DNA of 64,000 nt, from NCBI GenBank assembly GCA_024752435.1, contig CP103031.1:1050001-1114000 (forward strand). The letters are read 5' to 3'. The notes under the pieces are model-generated. The model had not been told where the DNA came from. It did not search any database and was given only the letters and a program-made list of their open reading frames with translations. A program made the translations under genes and the position numbers. Position 1 is the first letter of the stretch; each line of letters starts with the position of its first letter. Of this stretch, positions 44,909 to 56,460 are shown one piece after another. Source of the DNA: Allantophomopsis cytisporea (Eukaryota > Ascomycota > Leotiomycetes > Phacidiales > Phacidiaceae).

Positions 44909-46758
44909 CTAATAAGCCTCCCAACCACCCTCTTCCAACTTCTTTGCCTTGCCAAGAACCTCTTCTTGCTGCTCAGCAGCATACTTCTCGAGCTTTTTTC
45001 TGACGACCAAATCGCTAGACCCAATAATACGGGCAGCGAGAAGCGCAGCATTGACGGAGTTGTTGATAGCAACTGTTGCCACTGGGACACCTCTCTGCAG
45101 AACAAATTAGCACAAAAGTCAACGACGAAAGCCAAGAGAATGTTACAATTGGGGGGTTGACTTACAGGCATCTGCACAATGCTCAACAAGCTGTCCATTC
45201 CATCCAATGTGCTACCCTTAACGGGTACACCGATAACCGGCAACGGCGTGCTCGCAGCAATCATGCCAGGAAGATGAGCAGCACCGCCCGCAGCAGCAAT
45301 GATCACCTTGATACCCCTCTCCGCTGCCTCCTTTGCGAACTTTGTCATTCTATCTGGCGTTCTGTGCGCAGAGGTGATGGTCACGAGGTAAGGGATTTCG
45401 AGGCTCTTAAGGATTGCTAGTCCACCCTTGAGGACAGGGAGGTCAGAGTCGGAACCCATGGTGATAGCGACCAGCGGTTGCCCAGACGCTGTTGGCGAAG
45501 CAGAGGTCTGTGTGGATGCTTTAGAGGTGGGTGATTTGCGCTCGGCTCTTTGAGCATCATTTTCGGCAATAAGGGGGGATATGGCTTTCTCAGCTTCTGA
45601 CATGCTGTCAGCAATTATGGTTACATGTCCAATCTTGCGTGCTGGCTTGGACTCTTTTCCGTAGAGATGGAGAGACAGGTTTGGAATGGTAATGGCCTGG
45701 CGAGTGATTGACCTGTAGGATTCTGGGGATGGTCCTCCAAGGATGTTGAGCATGATCGCAGATGGAACGGCCATTGGGATGACATTATGTGGGAAAGCTG
45801 GCATGAGACCTGTGATGGCGAGGAGCTGTGACTTGTATTGTGACATTGTTGGGCACGCCTCGATTGTGTAATGTCCCGAATTGTGTGGTCGGGGTGCGAT
45901 CTCGTTCAGCAAAATGGTATTATCTTCCATAACGAAAAGTTCGACTCCGAAGACACCCTTACCCCATAAGCACGATACTGCTTTTCTGGCAAGGTTTTGC
46001 GCCTCTGCTCTAATGGCATCTGTCACATTTCTAGCTGGAGCGTAGACCAGCTTGCAGATGCTGTCTTCGTGTACAGTCTCGACAGCAGGGTAAGCAATTG
46101 TGGAAGAAATATCGTCGCTCGCGTCGTCAGTTGTCTTGACTACCATAACAGCCAGTTCCATCTTGAAGCTAGCCCACTTTTCGGCATACAACCCACGTCC
46201 CTTCAGAGCCTCCAACGCTTTCGGGATCTCCGACTCAGACTTCACAGGGAAGTTTCCTCGACCATCGTAGGCGTCCTTTCGCGCCTTCAACATGTATGGG
46301 TATCCGAATGACTTTCCAACCTGGCTGAGATCCGATTCACTCGCCTCCACAGCGACAGACTCTGCGACCTTGACACCATGACCAATTAAGTGCTCCTTCT
46401 GGGAGTACTTGTCCTGGATCATCCGTAGCGTCTTCCAGTGCGGCGAACAAGGAACCCTCTTTATGCTCGTCTTTCCATCCTTATCTGTCACATCCACACC
46501 CTTCTCGGCAATCTCTTCGAGCACAAAGGTATCTACATGTTCGATCTCGACGGTGAGTATATCCGACTGTCTGGCGAGCTGCTGAATAGCCTTCTTGTTG
46601 GTGAAGGATCCATTGATATGGGCGTTTTTTGCGTTGATCTGCTTCGCGGGCGATCCTTCAGCGTCAAGAATGATGACTTTCATTCCCAATGGATTCGCAG
46701 CTTCGCAAAGCATCTGGCCAAGCTGGCCACCGCCCAATAATCCGATAGTCTGCTCCAT
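44909..46758 (-). CDS. ade2: Phosphoribosylaminoimidazole carboxylase ADE2, 592 aa
   Basis: Exon 1 46758-45166 and exon 2 45094-44909 on the minus strand; the 71-nt intron (gtaagt...ctgcag) falls between M-P and R-G-V-P-V-A-T-V. The start is M-E-Q-T-I-G-L-L-G-G-G-Q-L-G-Q; an upstream in-frame ATG at 46824 is less likely. The N-terminal ATP-grasp part (about 1-400, with H-N-S-G-H-Y-T-I-E) corresponds to N5-CAIR synthase (PurK), and the C-terminal part (from about 430; M-G-S-D-S-D-L-P, S-A-H-R-T-P-D-R-M, A-A-A-G-G-A-A-H-L-P-G-M) to the PurE-type carboxylase. The fused enzyme converts AIR to CAIR in purine synthesis; fungal ade2 mutants accumulate red pigment. Length is close to yeast Ade2 (571 aa). 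Confidence 0.97.
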
Positions 46759-47318
46759 TTTTGGCAGTTTGAGTGAAGAACAATTCTGCGAATTGTAAAA
46801 CTTATGACAGAGCCGGGTTCGCAATCGATAAGATTTTCGATTCTGCCACTTGTGTGGGGGACTGTGATTCCTTATGAGGTCACCGCCCTCATGGTCCGAA
46901 GAAGCGAAATGATGATAAAAGACAGAGTGATCAAGTACGATATTTAATAGGAAATTGAAAATTTAAGCATGAATATATGTAGAGCTATTCATTTACTCAG
47001 CACCTGTACTTTAATCTAGTCATAGATAGTAAATCAAATTAATCTCTTCTGTTTTCCATATGCACTTCCCCCTATAGATAAAATGGGATACGACTTTTGA
47101 AGCTACAGTAAAAGTCTTAGCAGTTGGCTTATATACAACAAGGTATTTATCCATATTTAGGATAGTCTCTAATAACAATGCCAAATTTGTAGATTTATTT
47201 TTTCGCTTAGACTCTTAGGCCTCAACTGGAGTGTTGTGAGTTTCTAGTATATTGAAGTAATCTATCTGAGTAAAAATGGTAGCTAACAAATGAGAACCCA
47301 GAAGGTTTAAGCAGATGA
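46759..47318. other. ADE2 upstream region, AT-rich
   Basis: Promoter space of ADE2 on the minus strand. AT-rich without other recognisable features. Confidence 0.4.
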
Positions 47319-47708
47319 AATCGTGGCGTTCGGATCGTTCGAGCAATAATAATTGCTGTACCAGAGATTTGTGTACTCGTTGTTAATGCACATAGGTCGA
47401 AGGAGTACACGATAATGCTTGAACTGTACCTCGAGTTTGTGACAATGAATCTGCTCGCAAAACTGGCCAAGGTAGACGCTGTAACGAGAGACAATGATAA
47501 TCGGCAGTTACTGTCTCATACAGCTGCTTTGGGCAAAATTGCTACGGTAGAAATGCTCATAGAGAAGTAAAGTGTTCATCCATAGATGGTAGAGTACGAA
47601 GGACGCACAGTTGAGGCGGCAAGGCGTTTGTACGAGCTTAATTTAAGGAGAATAGGACAGGTGAGTTTGAAGATCCTTACAGATCACGCATGTTTGAGTT
47701 CTAAATGA
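47319..47708 (+). pseudogene. Ankyrin-repeat-like relic
   Basis: One frame stays open from 47319 to TAA at 47568-47570 (83 codons), then TAG at 47583-47585, then open again to TGA at 47706-47708. It includes V-D-A-V-T-R-D-N-D-N-R followed by T-A-A-L-G-K-I-A-T-V-E-M-L-I-E-K, which fits the ankyrin consensus (D-x-x-G-x-T-P-L-H-x-A-A-x-x-G-H-x-x-V-V-x-x-L-L) with losses at the T-P-L-H and Gly positions. The second open part has T-V-E-A-A-R-R-L-Y-E-L-N-L-R-R and a donor-like gtgagt. No complete gene can be assembled. It looks like the remnant of a larger ankyrin protein. Confidence 0.4.
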
Positions 47709-47945
47709 CCAAGTCCTGTTCTCGCTCTATGAGCTTTGGTTTCGTTCAAAACTACTTGAAAGAGTATGGTCGTAGTCGAAGGTCCAGGAATCTATCAGTG
47801 CCAGAAGTATCCGCCATCCTATTTTACAAAAGTGCGAGCACTCATACTCAGCACTGCGGACCAATAACAAATATAACGCCGCTAATAGTACACTGAAAGG
47901 AGTTTCTCTCCCTGACAAAAGAAATTCGTAATTCGTTCACGCCTC

Positions 47946-49295
47946 TCAGCCTTTAATGACCTCAGCCCTCTCCCAGCCGGTCTGTTTCAAGTTTTCAATA
48001 CCCTTTCCAGGATGTGGTTTGGTGGGATCGACGTATCTACTGACAAAAGGATTTGGGTCAACGTCCTGGTTCAGGTTGCCAAGTGTGTGATTGACCTCCC
48101 GATGTTTTGCCTCGTCCGCCCGTATGTACAGTAATAGGTCGCGCATTGTACGCTTGTCTTCTGGCATCTCCCAGTACTGCACTGCGATTTCTGGCGCTTC
48201 CATTTTCGACCATTTTGGCAATAGCCCGGCTTCGATGTCTTGAATGGCGAGCGAGTATGTGTGCACAGCTTCTTCTTCCAGGTAGCCGACGAAGCGATGG
48301 CAGGTGCGTGGGGCGATGATATAAGAGATGAAGAGGGTGTTGAAGAATACACCTGCATCTTATTAGATTTCTTGATATTTTTTGATACGGGAATTGATTG
48401 TAAAGTACCTTGTGCTCCCAAAATCATCACCTTCATAAGCCAGCTTGGTTCAGCTAGTTTTAAGAATGTAAGGAGATGCATTCTCTCATTGTATGCTTCT
48501 TCAAGTAATGTCTCGATCCTATTCGTTCCAATTAGTACCGCATGACTTCATCTCATCGAACTTGGAAAGTAGGAAATAGATACCAAAGAGAAGAGGAGGA
48601 AGATAGCAAAATTGATCGATGAATACGAGAAGCAAGAGTCGGACTTACCATCCATTATCCCTCTTCAGCCTCCTCAGACTGCGCAAATGCCTAAGCATAC
48701 CGGCGACCATGCCAGGCACGCCAGCTATAGATTCCAGAAAAATGAATCTTGTAAGCCATTTCTTCTCAGTCATGGTATAAGTGCCCTTTCCGATCTTCGT
48801 ATCACCTACACTATCGGCATCGCCCGGGTGGGTATTCGGATTCGGAACGTCATGCTTGTAACCGGTTACAGTATCCGTGCCCCAACGGGCAAGGCGTACG
48901 AGACCGAGGGCAAAGTAGTCCGACCAAGTCTCGGCTTTTCGGTGGGCTACGCGGATGTTCTCCCGCATTTGCTTGTCAGTGTATCTATTCAAGAGACAAT
49001 TGTTAGGATTTTTCGGTGTTTTTTTTTAAGGTTGCATTGTGGGTGCAGGGTATGCTTACACGGGGTGTGGCCATGCTGATTCGATCCTCGCTATCGCTGG
49101 TGCTTCTTTAGGGGCCGGGAAGAAGTCTTCGGGCTTCTTGGGATTGAGATGAGATGCAGATGTGGAAACATTTCGAGTTATGTGTGGTTGAGTTGTGAGG
49201 CAAACTCGGAATGTCGAGGGATTGGTATAGCTTCTCAGTAATTGAGAAGCTGCTTGTTTGGTTGTGGGAGTCTTGTAGACCCTTGAACAATACAT
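47946..49295 (-). CDS. aox: Mitochondrial alternative oxidase, 362 aa
   Basis: Exons on the minus strand: 49295-49060, 48984-48649, 48518-48409, 48352-47946; introns of 56-130 nt keep phase. An Arg/Ser/Thr-rich presequence leads to the conserved core. Di-iron ligands are visible: Glu163 in F-L-E-S-I-A-G, Glu202 and His205 in N-E-R-M-H-L, the glutamate of L-E-E-E-A-V-H-T-Y (252-258), and Glu308 and His311 in R-A-D-E-A-K-H-R-E-V-N-H. The enzyme passes electrons from ubiquinol to oxygen, bypassing complexes III and IV without proton pumping, and is usually induced when the cytochrome chain is blocked. No regulatory Cys of the plant type is expected in fungi. Upstream is a 2-kb spacer shared with the GFA gene. 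Confidence 0.97.
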
Positions 49296-51347
49296 GTTCA
49301 GGTAGGACTGAGTGATTATGTATGACGATATTTCGAAAGAGGTTTGATGTGGAGGTTGGAAGTATTTTCAATGGACATAGTGAAATGATACTTATATACT
49401 TTCTATGAGATGTGATGGATGGAAGGATCAGATAGATACACACACGAGGCTGAGGCGTAAGTCAAGTGCACTACTAAAGCGGAAACAATAATGTTTAGCA
49501 TGGCCTACCTCACATTCCTCCCGTTGATTGACTAGAATAGATGTCGGTATAGCTACGCAATAGCACATCAGGATTGATGGTTTTTCATCCGACCTCTTCC
49601 GTTGTCAGCAAGCTGAATTATCGGGGTTGGATTGGCCGTGGGGGATGGGGGCCTTTGAAGAGTGTACTGTGTAGTCACGAGGACTGTCTTACTCATCGAT
49701 ACGTATTACCTAGGAACTATTTCCGTACGTACCTGGCACGCCTGGTAGCTACCACTCACTACTCTACTCTAATTACTGTTTGATAGATTTTACGTTTCCT
49801 CGGATTGACAAGTAAATGTGAGGTACCTGAGCTACCTTAGTTCAAACAGTTCCTCTGAAAATACTAAATAGAGTGCATATAGAATGTCTTATGCGAAGAA
49901 CCTCGACTCATCTTGCTCTCATCCGTGCATTGATCTCTCATATCGAAATGGACGAGACGTCTTCATTGTGATGTAAGCTTAGTCTGAGCGTCCTATAAAC
50001 ATAAAGAATATCATACCAACAATAGCTCCCTACGCAACTCTGAAGCTTTTCCATGATAATTACACCCAAAATGCACTTTAGATGAATTCAATGATGAACG
50101 CCTAAGATACTTTACGACCTGGAAATTACCCAAGAAGAGAATCAAAAGCCGTACAAGGACATTTTAGTCGCAAAGGTACTACTACTACTACTACTACTTC
50201 ACCTTTCCTTGACTTGCCCTGCCCGTAAGCTTTGCATGCAGCTCCACAGTAAAGCCAGCACGATACTACTACTCATCATCACCGCACAAGCTTCCGAGCC
50301 ATCGACGAAAACAATCCGCGGCCAATAACAGCTAGATGATTAAATTTGCTTTCTCATATTTGCGGGTCAGAGACAAGTGCAAGTGTATTCGAGCGTAGTA
50401 TGTAGCTAATGTAGTTTCATCGAGGCTTTCGAAGCAGCTGCTCGGAAGACCTCGGAGCATGCCTTCTCTATAGTTCGTGTCGGGATAACTCGCGTGTTCG
50501 CGCGCTTGCAACGGTCATCGCTGAGAAATCCAACGTGGAACGTGATATTCGGGATTTGCTTGCCTTTTCTTCTGGTCGGGGGCCTAGAAGACTGGAGATT
50601 ACTTCCGTCAAATAGGGGGGATTTTGTAAGTCGTGTCTTTATCATATCATACCCGGAATTCACATGTCTGTTTCTTTCGGTGGCAAGATTCGTGTTGAAT
50701 CATTATCTAGGAATACTATTGGTTGTCGTCTCCAATGATAAATATGTAAGTGACTTTTGCTACAGGACACTACCGCCATACATATCTGCTATTACATTCC
50801 TCTCCATCATGGACCTTTGATGGAGTTAGTTATATCAGTAGGTATAGGTCCTCGCCCTTGTTTATGTTATCTATACAACCTATAAAAAGGCACAACGCGT
50901 CCATTACTGAGATGGTTACTCGACCGAAATTGTGCTCTCTACGACGACATTTTGTTCTGGTCGGCAATTTTGATTCTTCTACACCATGGTAGTGCTTGCA
51001 TTGCAAAAGTCATCGAAGCTGGCTAGTACTCGAAGATTGAGATTTAGCTATCAAGGTAGAACCTCCAAGAAGACGCCAAAGAATATTCTCCCTCTAGTAG
51101 AGCAGAGGCACAATCCACATAAAGACTGATAAAGAATCAAAGTCGTTCAGGTTGTGCGTTAGTACCTATGGTGTTAAACTTACCTAACGAATAACGTCGT
51201 AACTGCAGCTCAGGGCCCGAACCGTCTACCGTGAGCAACGACATCACAAATACAACAGACATCTCCACCACACTTTATCAACATCATCAGGGCCTTCGAA
51301 ATATATACGAAGTGTCAATTGAGCTTTATTATTATTATAAATCTACC
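49296..51347. promoter_or_regulatory. Divergent intergenic region, AOX / GFA gene
   Basis: About 2 kb between divergent starts. Contains a (TAC)n tract at 50176-50201 and overlapping medium-length frames on both strands around 50400-50820 that lack clear protein motifs. Promoter elements were not assigned. Confidence 0.4.
50176..50201. repeat. (TAC)n trinucleotide repeat
   Basis: Seven to eight tandem TAC/CTA units in the AOX-GFA divergent region. Confidence 0.85.
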
Positions 51348-51866
51348 ATGTCTGAACCAATCAAGGCTAATTGTCACTGTGGCGCCCTCAAATACACCTT
51401 TACACTCTCCCAGCCACTCTACGAGTACGAGGCTGTGCACTGCAACTGTTCCATCTGTGAGAAGAATGGTTATCTTCTTGTCTACCCTGCACGCAAAAAT
51501 GTAATCTTTGAAAAAGGTATGCTAGTTCTCCATTCCGATAAGGAGAGGGCTGATTGATGCCGGAAATTTAGGTAGCTGGGATGACCTTGGGGAGTATAGG
51601 ATGGCCACCAAGAAAAAAATCCATAAATTCTGCAAGAATTGTGGAAGTACCGTTGGCATTGATTTCAGGAGGCTTGAATTGGGCTTGGTTGATGACCCCG
51701 AGAAGGATACCCTAGCATTGAATGTGAGTTCCGTTCGTTGATGAGTAGTGAGTAGTGAGATGCTGACGGACAGGCTCGCATGATACGTGATATCGACCTC
51801 GACAAGTTGAACTATCGCAAGGTTGATGGAAATAAATTCGAACCGCAATACACCGTCCCAGAGTAG
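51348..51866 (+). CDS. GFA/CENP-V-fold zinc protein, 137 aa
   Basis: Exons 51348-51516, 51572-51723, 51774-51866; introns of 55 and 50 nt. Zinc-site cysteines of the glutathione-dependent formaldehyde-activating enzyme fold are all present: C9-H-C11-G, C32-N-C34-S-I-C37 and F-C77-K-N-C80-G-S. The length is right for a single-domain GFA protein. The prototype binds glutathione and promotes S-hydroxymethylglutathione formation, but most fungal paralogues are uncharacterised, so substrate is unknown. The stop codon is 87 bp from that of the convergent acylphosphatase gene. Confidence 0.9.
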
Positions 51867-51953
51867 ATGAGATGAGATGAGATTATGTATCATAACGAAT
51901 CAGTGGTATTTGGTTTGCTAGCAACACAACAATTCATGTCTCAATTGTTCTCC

Positions 51954-52434
51954 TCATGCCCTAACCTCGAAACTTGACTCTCCCTCTTTGATACTCTGCT
52001 CTTGCTTTTCGAGCTTCACTACATGTGCATGCGTTGGTCCCTTATCAAGATCCTTCAGAAGCTTTTGTATGGAGTCAGAGTCTCCTTGTGCTTCTCCCTC
52101 GACCTAGAATTGTTAGAGATAATGTTCATAGGTGAGTTGATAGGAGCCAATCAATACCTTTCCTTGAGGCGCATTTCGTACCCAGCCTGTCAGGCCATAC
52201 TCGTTTGCTTTCTTCTGCGTGAAGTATCTGAATGAAACTCCTGAAATTGCATCAATACATATGTTTTTCAGGCACATCTTCACAATTCGCACCTTGGACT
52301 TCACCATGGACACGGAAAGAGATCTGTTATTTAGAAATATGTCAGTGACCGTTTCACGCCACACAACGGCCCGGTTCCAGATCAACCGGCCGAGGTACGA
52401 AAAAAAGAGGCATCGAACATACTCGTTGAGACAT
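51954..52434 (-). CDS. Acylphosphatase, 91 aa, four exons with a 12-nt first exon
   Basis: Exons on the minus strand: 52434-52423, 52323-52293, 52240-52158, 52103-51954. Exon 1 encodes only M-S-Q-R; the join gives R-I-S-F-R-V-H-G-E-V-Q-G-V-S-F-R. That is the acylphosphatase signature with catalytic Arg19, and G-W-V-R-N-A-P-Q-G supplies catalytic Asn37. The 91-residue length equals the family's usual 90-100. The enzyme hydrolyses acyl phosphates such as 1,3-bisphosphoglycerate and carbamoyl phosphate in the cytosol. All four exons total 276 nt and every junction keeps frame, so the model is convincing even though no exon stands out as an open frame. Confidence 0.9.
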
Positions 52435-52753
52435 CTTGGTAGCTGCGGTCAGAAATGGTAATCCCTTCAAGTCATCAACAGCTTGATTATATTCTTGTCT
52501 GAAGTTGGACATCGAAGACAGTCGAGGCCTCGAATCGACCACTCAATTGGCTTTGTCTTTCGTCATAAGGCATATCCACTAGGCACCACCACATTCGCAT
52601 TGCTCTGTTTATCGCTTGCTTATCACCACGTGCTTCCCCGGATTCCCTACCGATCGATCTAAGAACAGGCAATCCCGGCTCCTCGATACACCTCTCAAAC
52701 AAAAACCAAGCATTCTTCAAACCTTTTGCAAATTCGTGTCTTCGTCCTGCAAT
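52435..52753. promoter_or_regulatory. Divergent promoter, acylphosphatase / TLS1
   Basis: 319 bp separate two divergent start codons, so both promoters lie here. Pyrimidine-rich sequence precedes the TLS1 ATG. Confidence 0.45.
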
Positions 52754-53895
52754 ATGGTGGGCGATACACAGGACGCGGCACCCGCTGCCGATGCCGTACT
52801 CTTTCGCCCCTCGAAGAAAAGAAAGGCATATCGCAAACGCGCTGACGAAGAGAATGAGGATACGATTACTCCACTCGCAGCTCCGGCGCCCAGCACCATC
52901 GACGATCTCATTTCACAGTCTCAAGATGCACAGAATCTCGAATCAACTACTGTTCCGATGAGCGAGATTTTACGACTTCGAAAACTACGAAAGACAAAGG
53001 GAGGGGTGGAGTTCCGCGCCACGACGACGAAGAAAAATGAGAGCGAGGAGCTGGTTCTGCGAGAGAACAATGAAGAGGAGCAGAAGCCGGAGGATGCGGC
53101 AGCGAGGGTTGTCAGAAGATTTGCGCCGCAGACAGGTACGGTGGGTGATGTGAACAAACATATGTAAGTGGCTTTGTGCAGGATTCATCTGGATGGAGGC
53201 TGATGGAGCAAGGATGGAATATATAGATTCCGAATTAGCAAAAAGACGCCTTGAGGGACAGAACTCGGGACAAGGATCTGTTTCTACAGAGCAGCCTACG
53301 GCTTCGAATCATACTGCGACGGAAGACAGGGACAAGAAAGTGTCTGAAAGACTACCGGCTACTGCTGGGAAATTGATGGAGATTGATTTGGGCAATGAGG
53401 CTAGGTCACGGAATGTTAAGGAGACGGAAATGGCCAGACGTAGAGCTGCCGGTGAACGGATAATCGAAGAAGATGCTACGCCTAAGAGGGTTCGACTCGG
53501 ACCCGATGGTAAGCCTTGGAGAGGGAAGAAGAGAAGGACAAGCGAGGATATCAAGAGAGACAAGTTGGTGGAAGCGGTTTTCCGAGAAAACAGACGTAAG
53601 TTATCACGTTTACAATGACCGTTCTTTACTGACCATTGTAGTTGAAATATATGAGGAGCCAACGGCACCCGAGCCAAGTAATGATGAAGATGCGGATGAA
53701 CGTCTGGCAGAACAATTTAGACGGGAATTCATGGATGCGATGTCAGCAAAGCAGAGAGTCAAGCAGGTCGCAGCTCCACCAGCAAGGGGGCCGGGCGGTA
53801 AGAAAGAAGAAGAGATCAAGGGTCCCAAGTTAGGAGGGAGCAGGAGTGCCAGAGCTGCAATGAGGGAAATGCAGTTGAAGAGTACTAAGAAATGA
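52754..53895 (+). CDS. tls1: TLS1/C9orf78-type splicing factor (HCA59 family), 348 aa
   Basis: Exons 52754-53163, 53213-53595, 53642-53895; introns of 49 and 46 nt. The N-terminus (V-L-F-R-P-S-K-K-R-K-A-Y-R-K-R) and I-L-R-L-R-K-L-R-K followed by N-K-H-M-M-E-Y-I-D-S-E-L-A are the conserved parts of the hepatocellular carcinoma-associated antigen 59 family. The remainder is highly charged. Fission yeast Tls1 associates with the Brr2-containing spliceosome and affects splicing of telomere and heterochromatin factors; human C9orf78 also binds BRR2. The role here is by family inference. Confidence 0.88.
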
Positions 53896-54687
53896 GAGAT
53901 GCATTGTTGTCTGTTACTTCAGGCTGTTCAAGAGCCCCGTTGATATGATGTCCTGTGTTTGTTTTCTCACATACTAATAAGAGTTCCCACCATTCTCGAC
54001 AGTTGTGGGGGTGGGGGAGATTGAAGATGGTATCGCCCAGGTGTTGAGGAGTCCCTACAGAGCATATGCACGAGCAATTCTGGGCGAAGCATCATTGGAT
54101 AAAATACTTGTTGAAAGGAAGGCGTACCATGCAAGGCGAATGTTATTACTAATTTGCTGGTATATTATCGACAGAGAATGCCGTCAGAAATAAGGTGCAT
54201 CTCAAAGAACCTTACTGGACAAGGAGTCATTGAGAAGAAGAAGAAGTGCAATGATTGTTCATCCCGACTCCATTCTATGATTTGCCCGATTCAATGTCGT
54301 AGGAAAGGCGTATACCGCGTAGCATCAAAAAGATATTTAAGCACGTGGCGATAAGAAAATAATGCTGGTAATGGTGACGCGACGCGCGGTTACGACCGCG
54401 TAGAAACGGCCGTTGCTGGGATTTTAAACTTTACGCCCATTTGTAGCCTCCCACGGCTCTTTAAAACTACTCCCGTGCCCTTCGATAAGGAGGGTCGAGC
54501 GCCCTTCTACTCTGTACATACATTCGCATGTTCCCCATCAGATCCATTCCTTTGACTCATAACCCCACCTTCCCTTATTCTCACGGTCCGTTGTCGGTAC
54601 CGCAATTCATAATCATAGACTTCCCTCCATCGTTCCTTCGCATTTCTTCATTTTATTTCCCTGCGTATTCCACAAGATACCATCACC
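53896..54687. promoter_or_regulatory. ARO8 promoter region with TGACTCA, CACGTG and GATA motifs
   Basis: A perfect TGACTCA lies at 54553-54559, 129 bp before the ARO8 ATG; this is the Gcn4/Cpc1 consensus for general amino-acid control. A CACGTG box lies at 54342-54347, and GATAAG occurs just after it and again near 54484, matching AreA/GATA-factor sites. A pyrimidine-rich stretch precedes the start. Site matches are seen directly; regulation is inferred. Confidence 0.55.
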
Positions 54688-56460
54688 ATGTCTCCTCCAA
54701 TTGCCATTGATGTCGAGGGCGTACAGGATACCCAAGCCATTGTGATGCCAAACCCATTGACCGTCAATGGCATTTCTGCTCAGCGCGCAAAGGCCGGAAA
54801 GATGCCTACTGGTATCGCTGCTTGGTCCAGCAGCGATATGTTTAAGTCTCCTGTATGTACCGCAATTCTATGCAGTGCAAAGGAGGAAAGAGGAAGAAAA
54901 ATAAAAATAAAAATAAAATGAGGCAAAAGTAGAAGCATCACTAACATGCCCACCTAGTCCTCCCACAAGCCAAAGGCAAAGAGATGGGATCACCTTCTCA
55001 GCGAGGAAAGCAAGTCCAGAAAGCCATCGACACTTAAGTCCGCTGCAAAATACTTGAAACAACCAGGCCTTATTTCCCTCGGAGGCGGTCTGCCATGCAG
55101 CGAATACTTCCCCATTAGCGAACTCAGCCTCAAGGTTCCTTCCGTCCCTCACTTTTCTGAGGAAGAGACAAAGGAGTCTGGTCTTGTCGTTACGAGTAAC
55201 AAGTACGATGTATCCGAGGGTCGTGGTGCATACGATCTGTCAATTGCACTCAATTACGGGCAGGGAAGTGGTTCAGCGCAGATGTTGCGATTCGTTACCG
55301 AACATACTGAAATTGTCTGCAACCCACCCTACGCAGACTGGCAATGTACTCTCACCGTCGGTAGTACTTCTGCTCTCGAACAAGCCTACCGTATGTTCTG
55401 CGAGCGGGGCGATGTTGTTCTTTCTGAGGAATATACCTTTGCTTCTGCCGTTGAGACTGCTGCCCCTCTCGGCATTAAGTTTGTTGGTGTGAAGATGGAT
55501 TCCGAGGGACTTATCCCAGAAGCTATGGATGAAATGCTTTCGAATTGGGTTCCAACCGAGCATGGAGCCCGCAAGCCTCACCTTCTTTACACTGTTCCTT
55601 CAGGTCAGAACCCTACTGGTGCAACTCAAAGCACAGAGCGCCGTCGCGCATTATACAAAGTGTGTCAGAAGCATGATATCTACATCCTTGAAGACGAACC
55701 ATACTATTTCCTTCAGATGCAGCCATACACAGGTGCCAACGCACCATCTGTCCCTCCCCCAGCCTCCAACGAGGAGTTCCTCAAGGCTATTGTACCCACA
55801 CTCCTTTCTATGGATACTGATGGACGTGTTATGCGTATGGATTCTTTCTCTAAAGTCGTTGCACCTGGAACGAGAGTAGGCTGGATTACGGCCTCTGAGC
55901 AGATTGTCGAGCGATTTATCCGTCACAACGAGACATCTAACCAGAACCCAAGTGGAATCTCTCAGTTGGTATTGTACAAGTTATTGGACGAGACATGGGG
56001 TCATGACGGCTACCTCCAATGGCTCATCAACCTTAGACTTGAGTACACCAAGCGTAGAGATGTCATCCTTGCCGCATGTGAGAAGTACCTTCCAAGAGAG
56101 ATTGTCAGCTGGAACCCTCCTGCTGCCGGCATGTTTGTATGTACCCATCTTATGCCGCTTTTATCACAGATGAGAATGAACACAGATGCTGACTATACAT
56201 AGTTGTGGCTCAAGATCGATCACGCCAAGCACCCACACGCAGGCACCAAGTCCCTCCTCGATCTCGAAGAGGAGATTTTCCTCGCTTCCGTCGATCAGGG
56301 AGTTCTTGTTTCCAAGGGAAGCTGGTTTACGGCTAACAGAGGTGACTTCGAGCCTACTGAGATGTTCTTCAGAGCTACCTTTGCCGCCGCTTCTAACGAG
56401 AAGATGACCGAGGCTATCGAGAGATTCGGTGTTGCTGTCAGAGCAAGCTTCGGCTTGTAG
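54688..56460 (+). CDS. aro8: Aromatic / 2-aminoadipate aminotransferase ARO8, 533 aa
   Basis: Exons 54688-54852, 54958-56136, 56203-56460, all phase 0; intron 1 (105 nt) contains an A-rich AAAAAT run. Class I/II PLP-dependent aminotransferase: I-S-L-G-G-G-L-P near the start, S-N-K-Y-D-V-S-E-G-R-G, the substrate and cofactor motif P-S-G-Q-N-P-T-G, D-E-P-Y-Y-F and the PLP lysine in D-S-F-S-K (Lys354), then R-V-G-W-I-T and the C-terminal R-x-x-F (F-F-R-A-T-F). Length and the N-terminal extension match yeast Aro8 (500 aa), which transaminates Phe, Tyr, Trp and 2-aminoadipate. A kynurenine aminotransferase role is also possible. The TGACTCA upstream fits amino-acid control. Confidence 0.94.

Noticed and set aside
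50406..50820. Overlapping frames on both strands upstream of the GFA gene
   Set aside because: Both look moderately protein-like, but neither has a family motif, a good start or introns that extend it. Left as intergenic.
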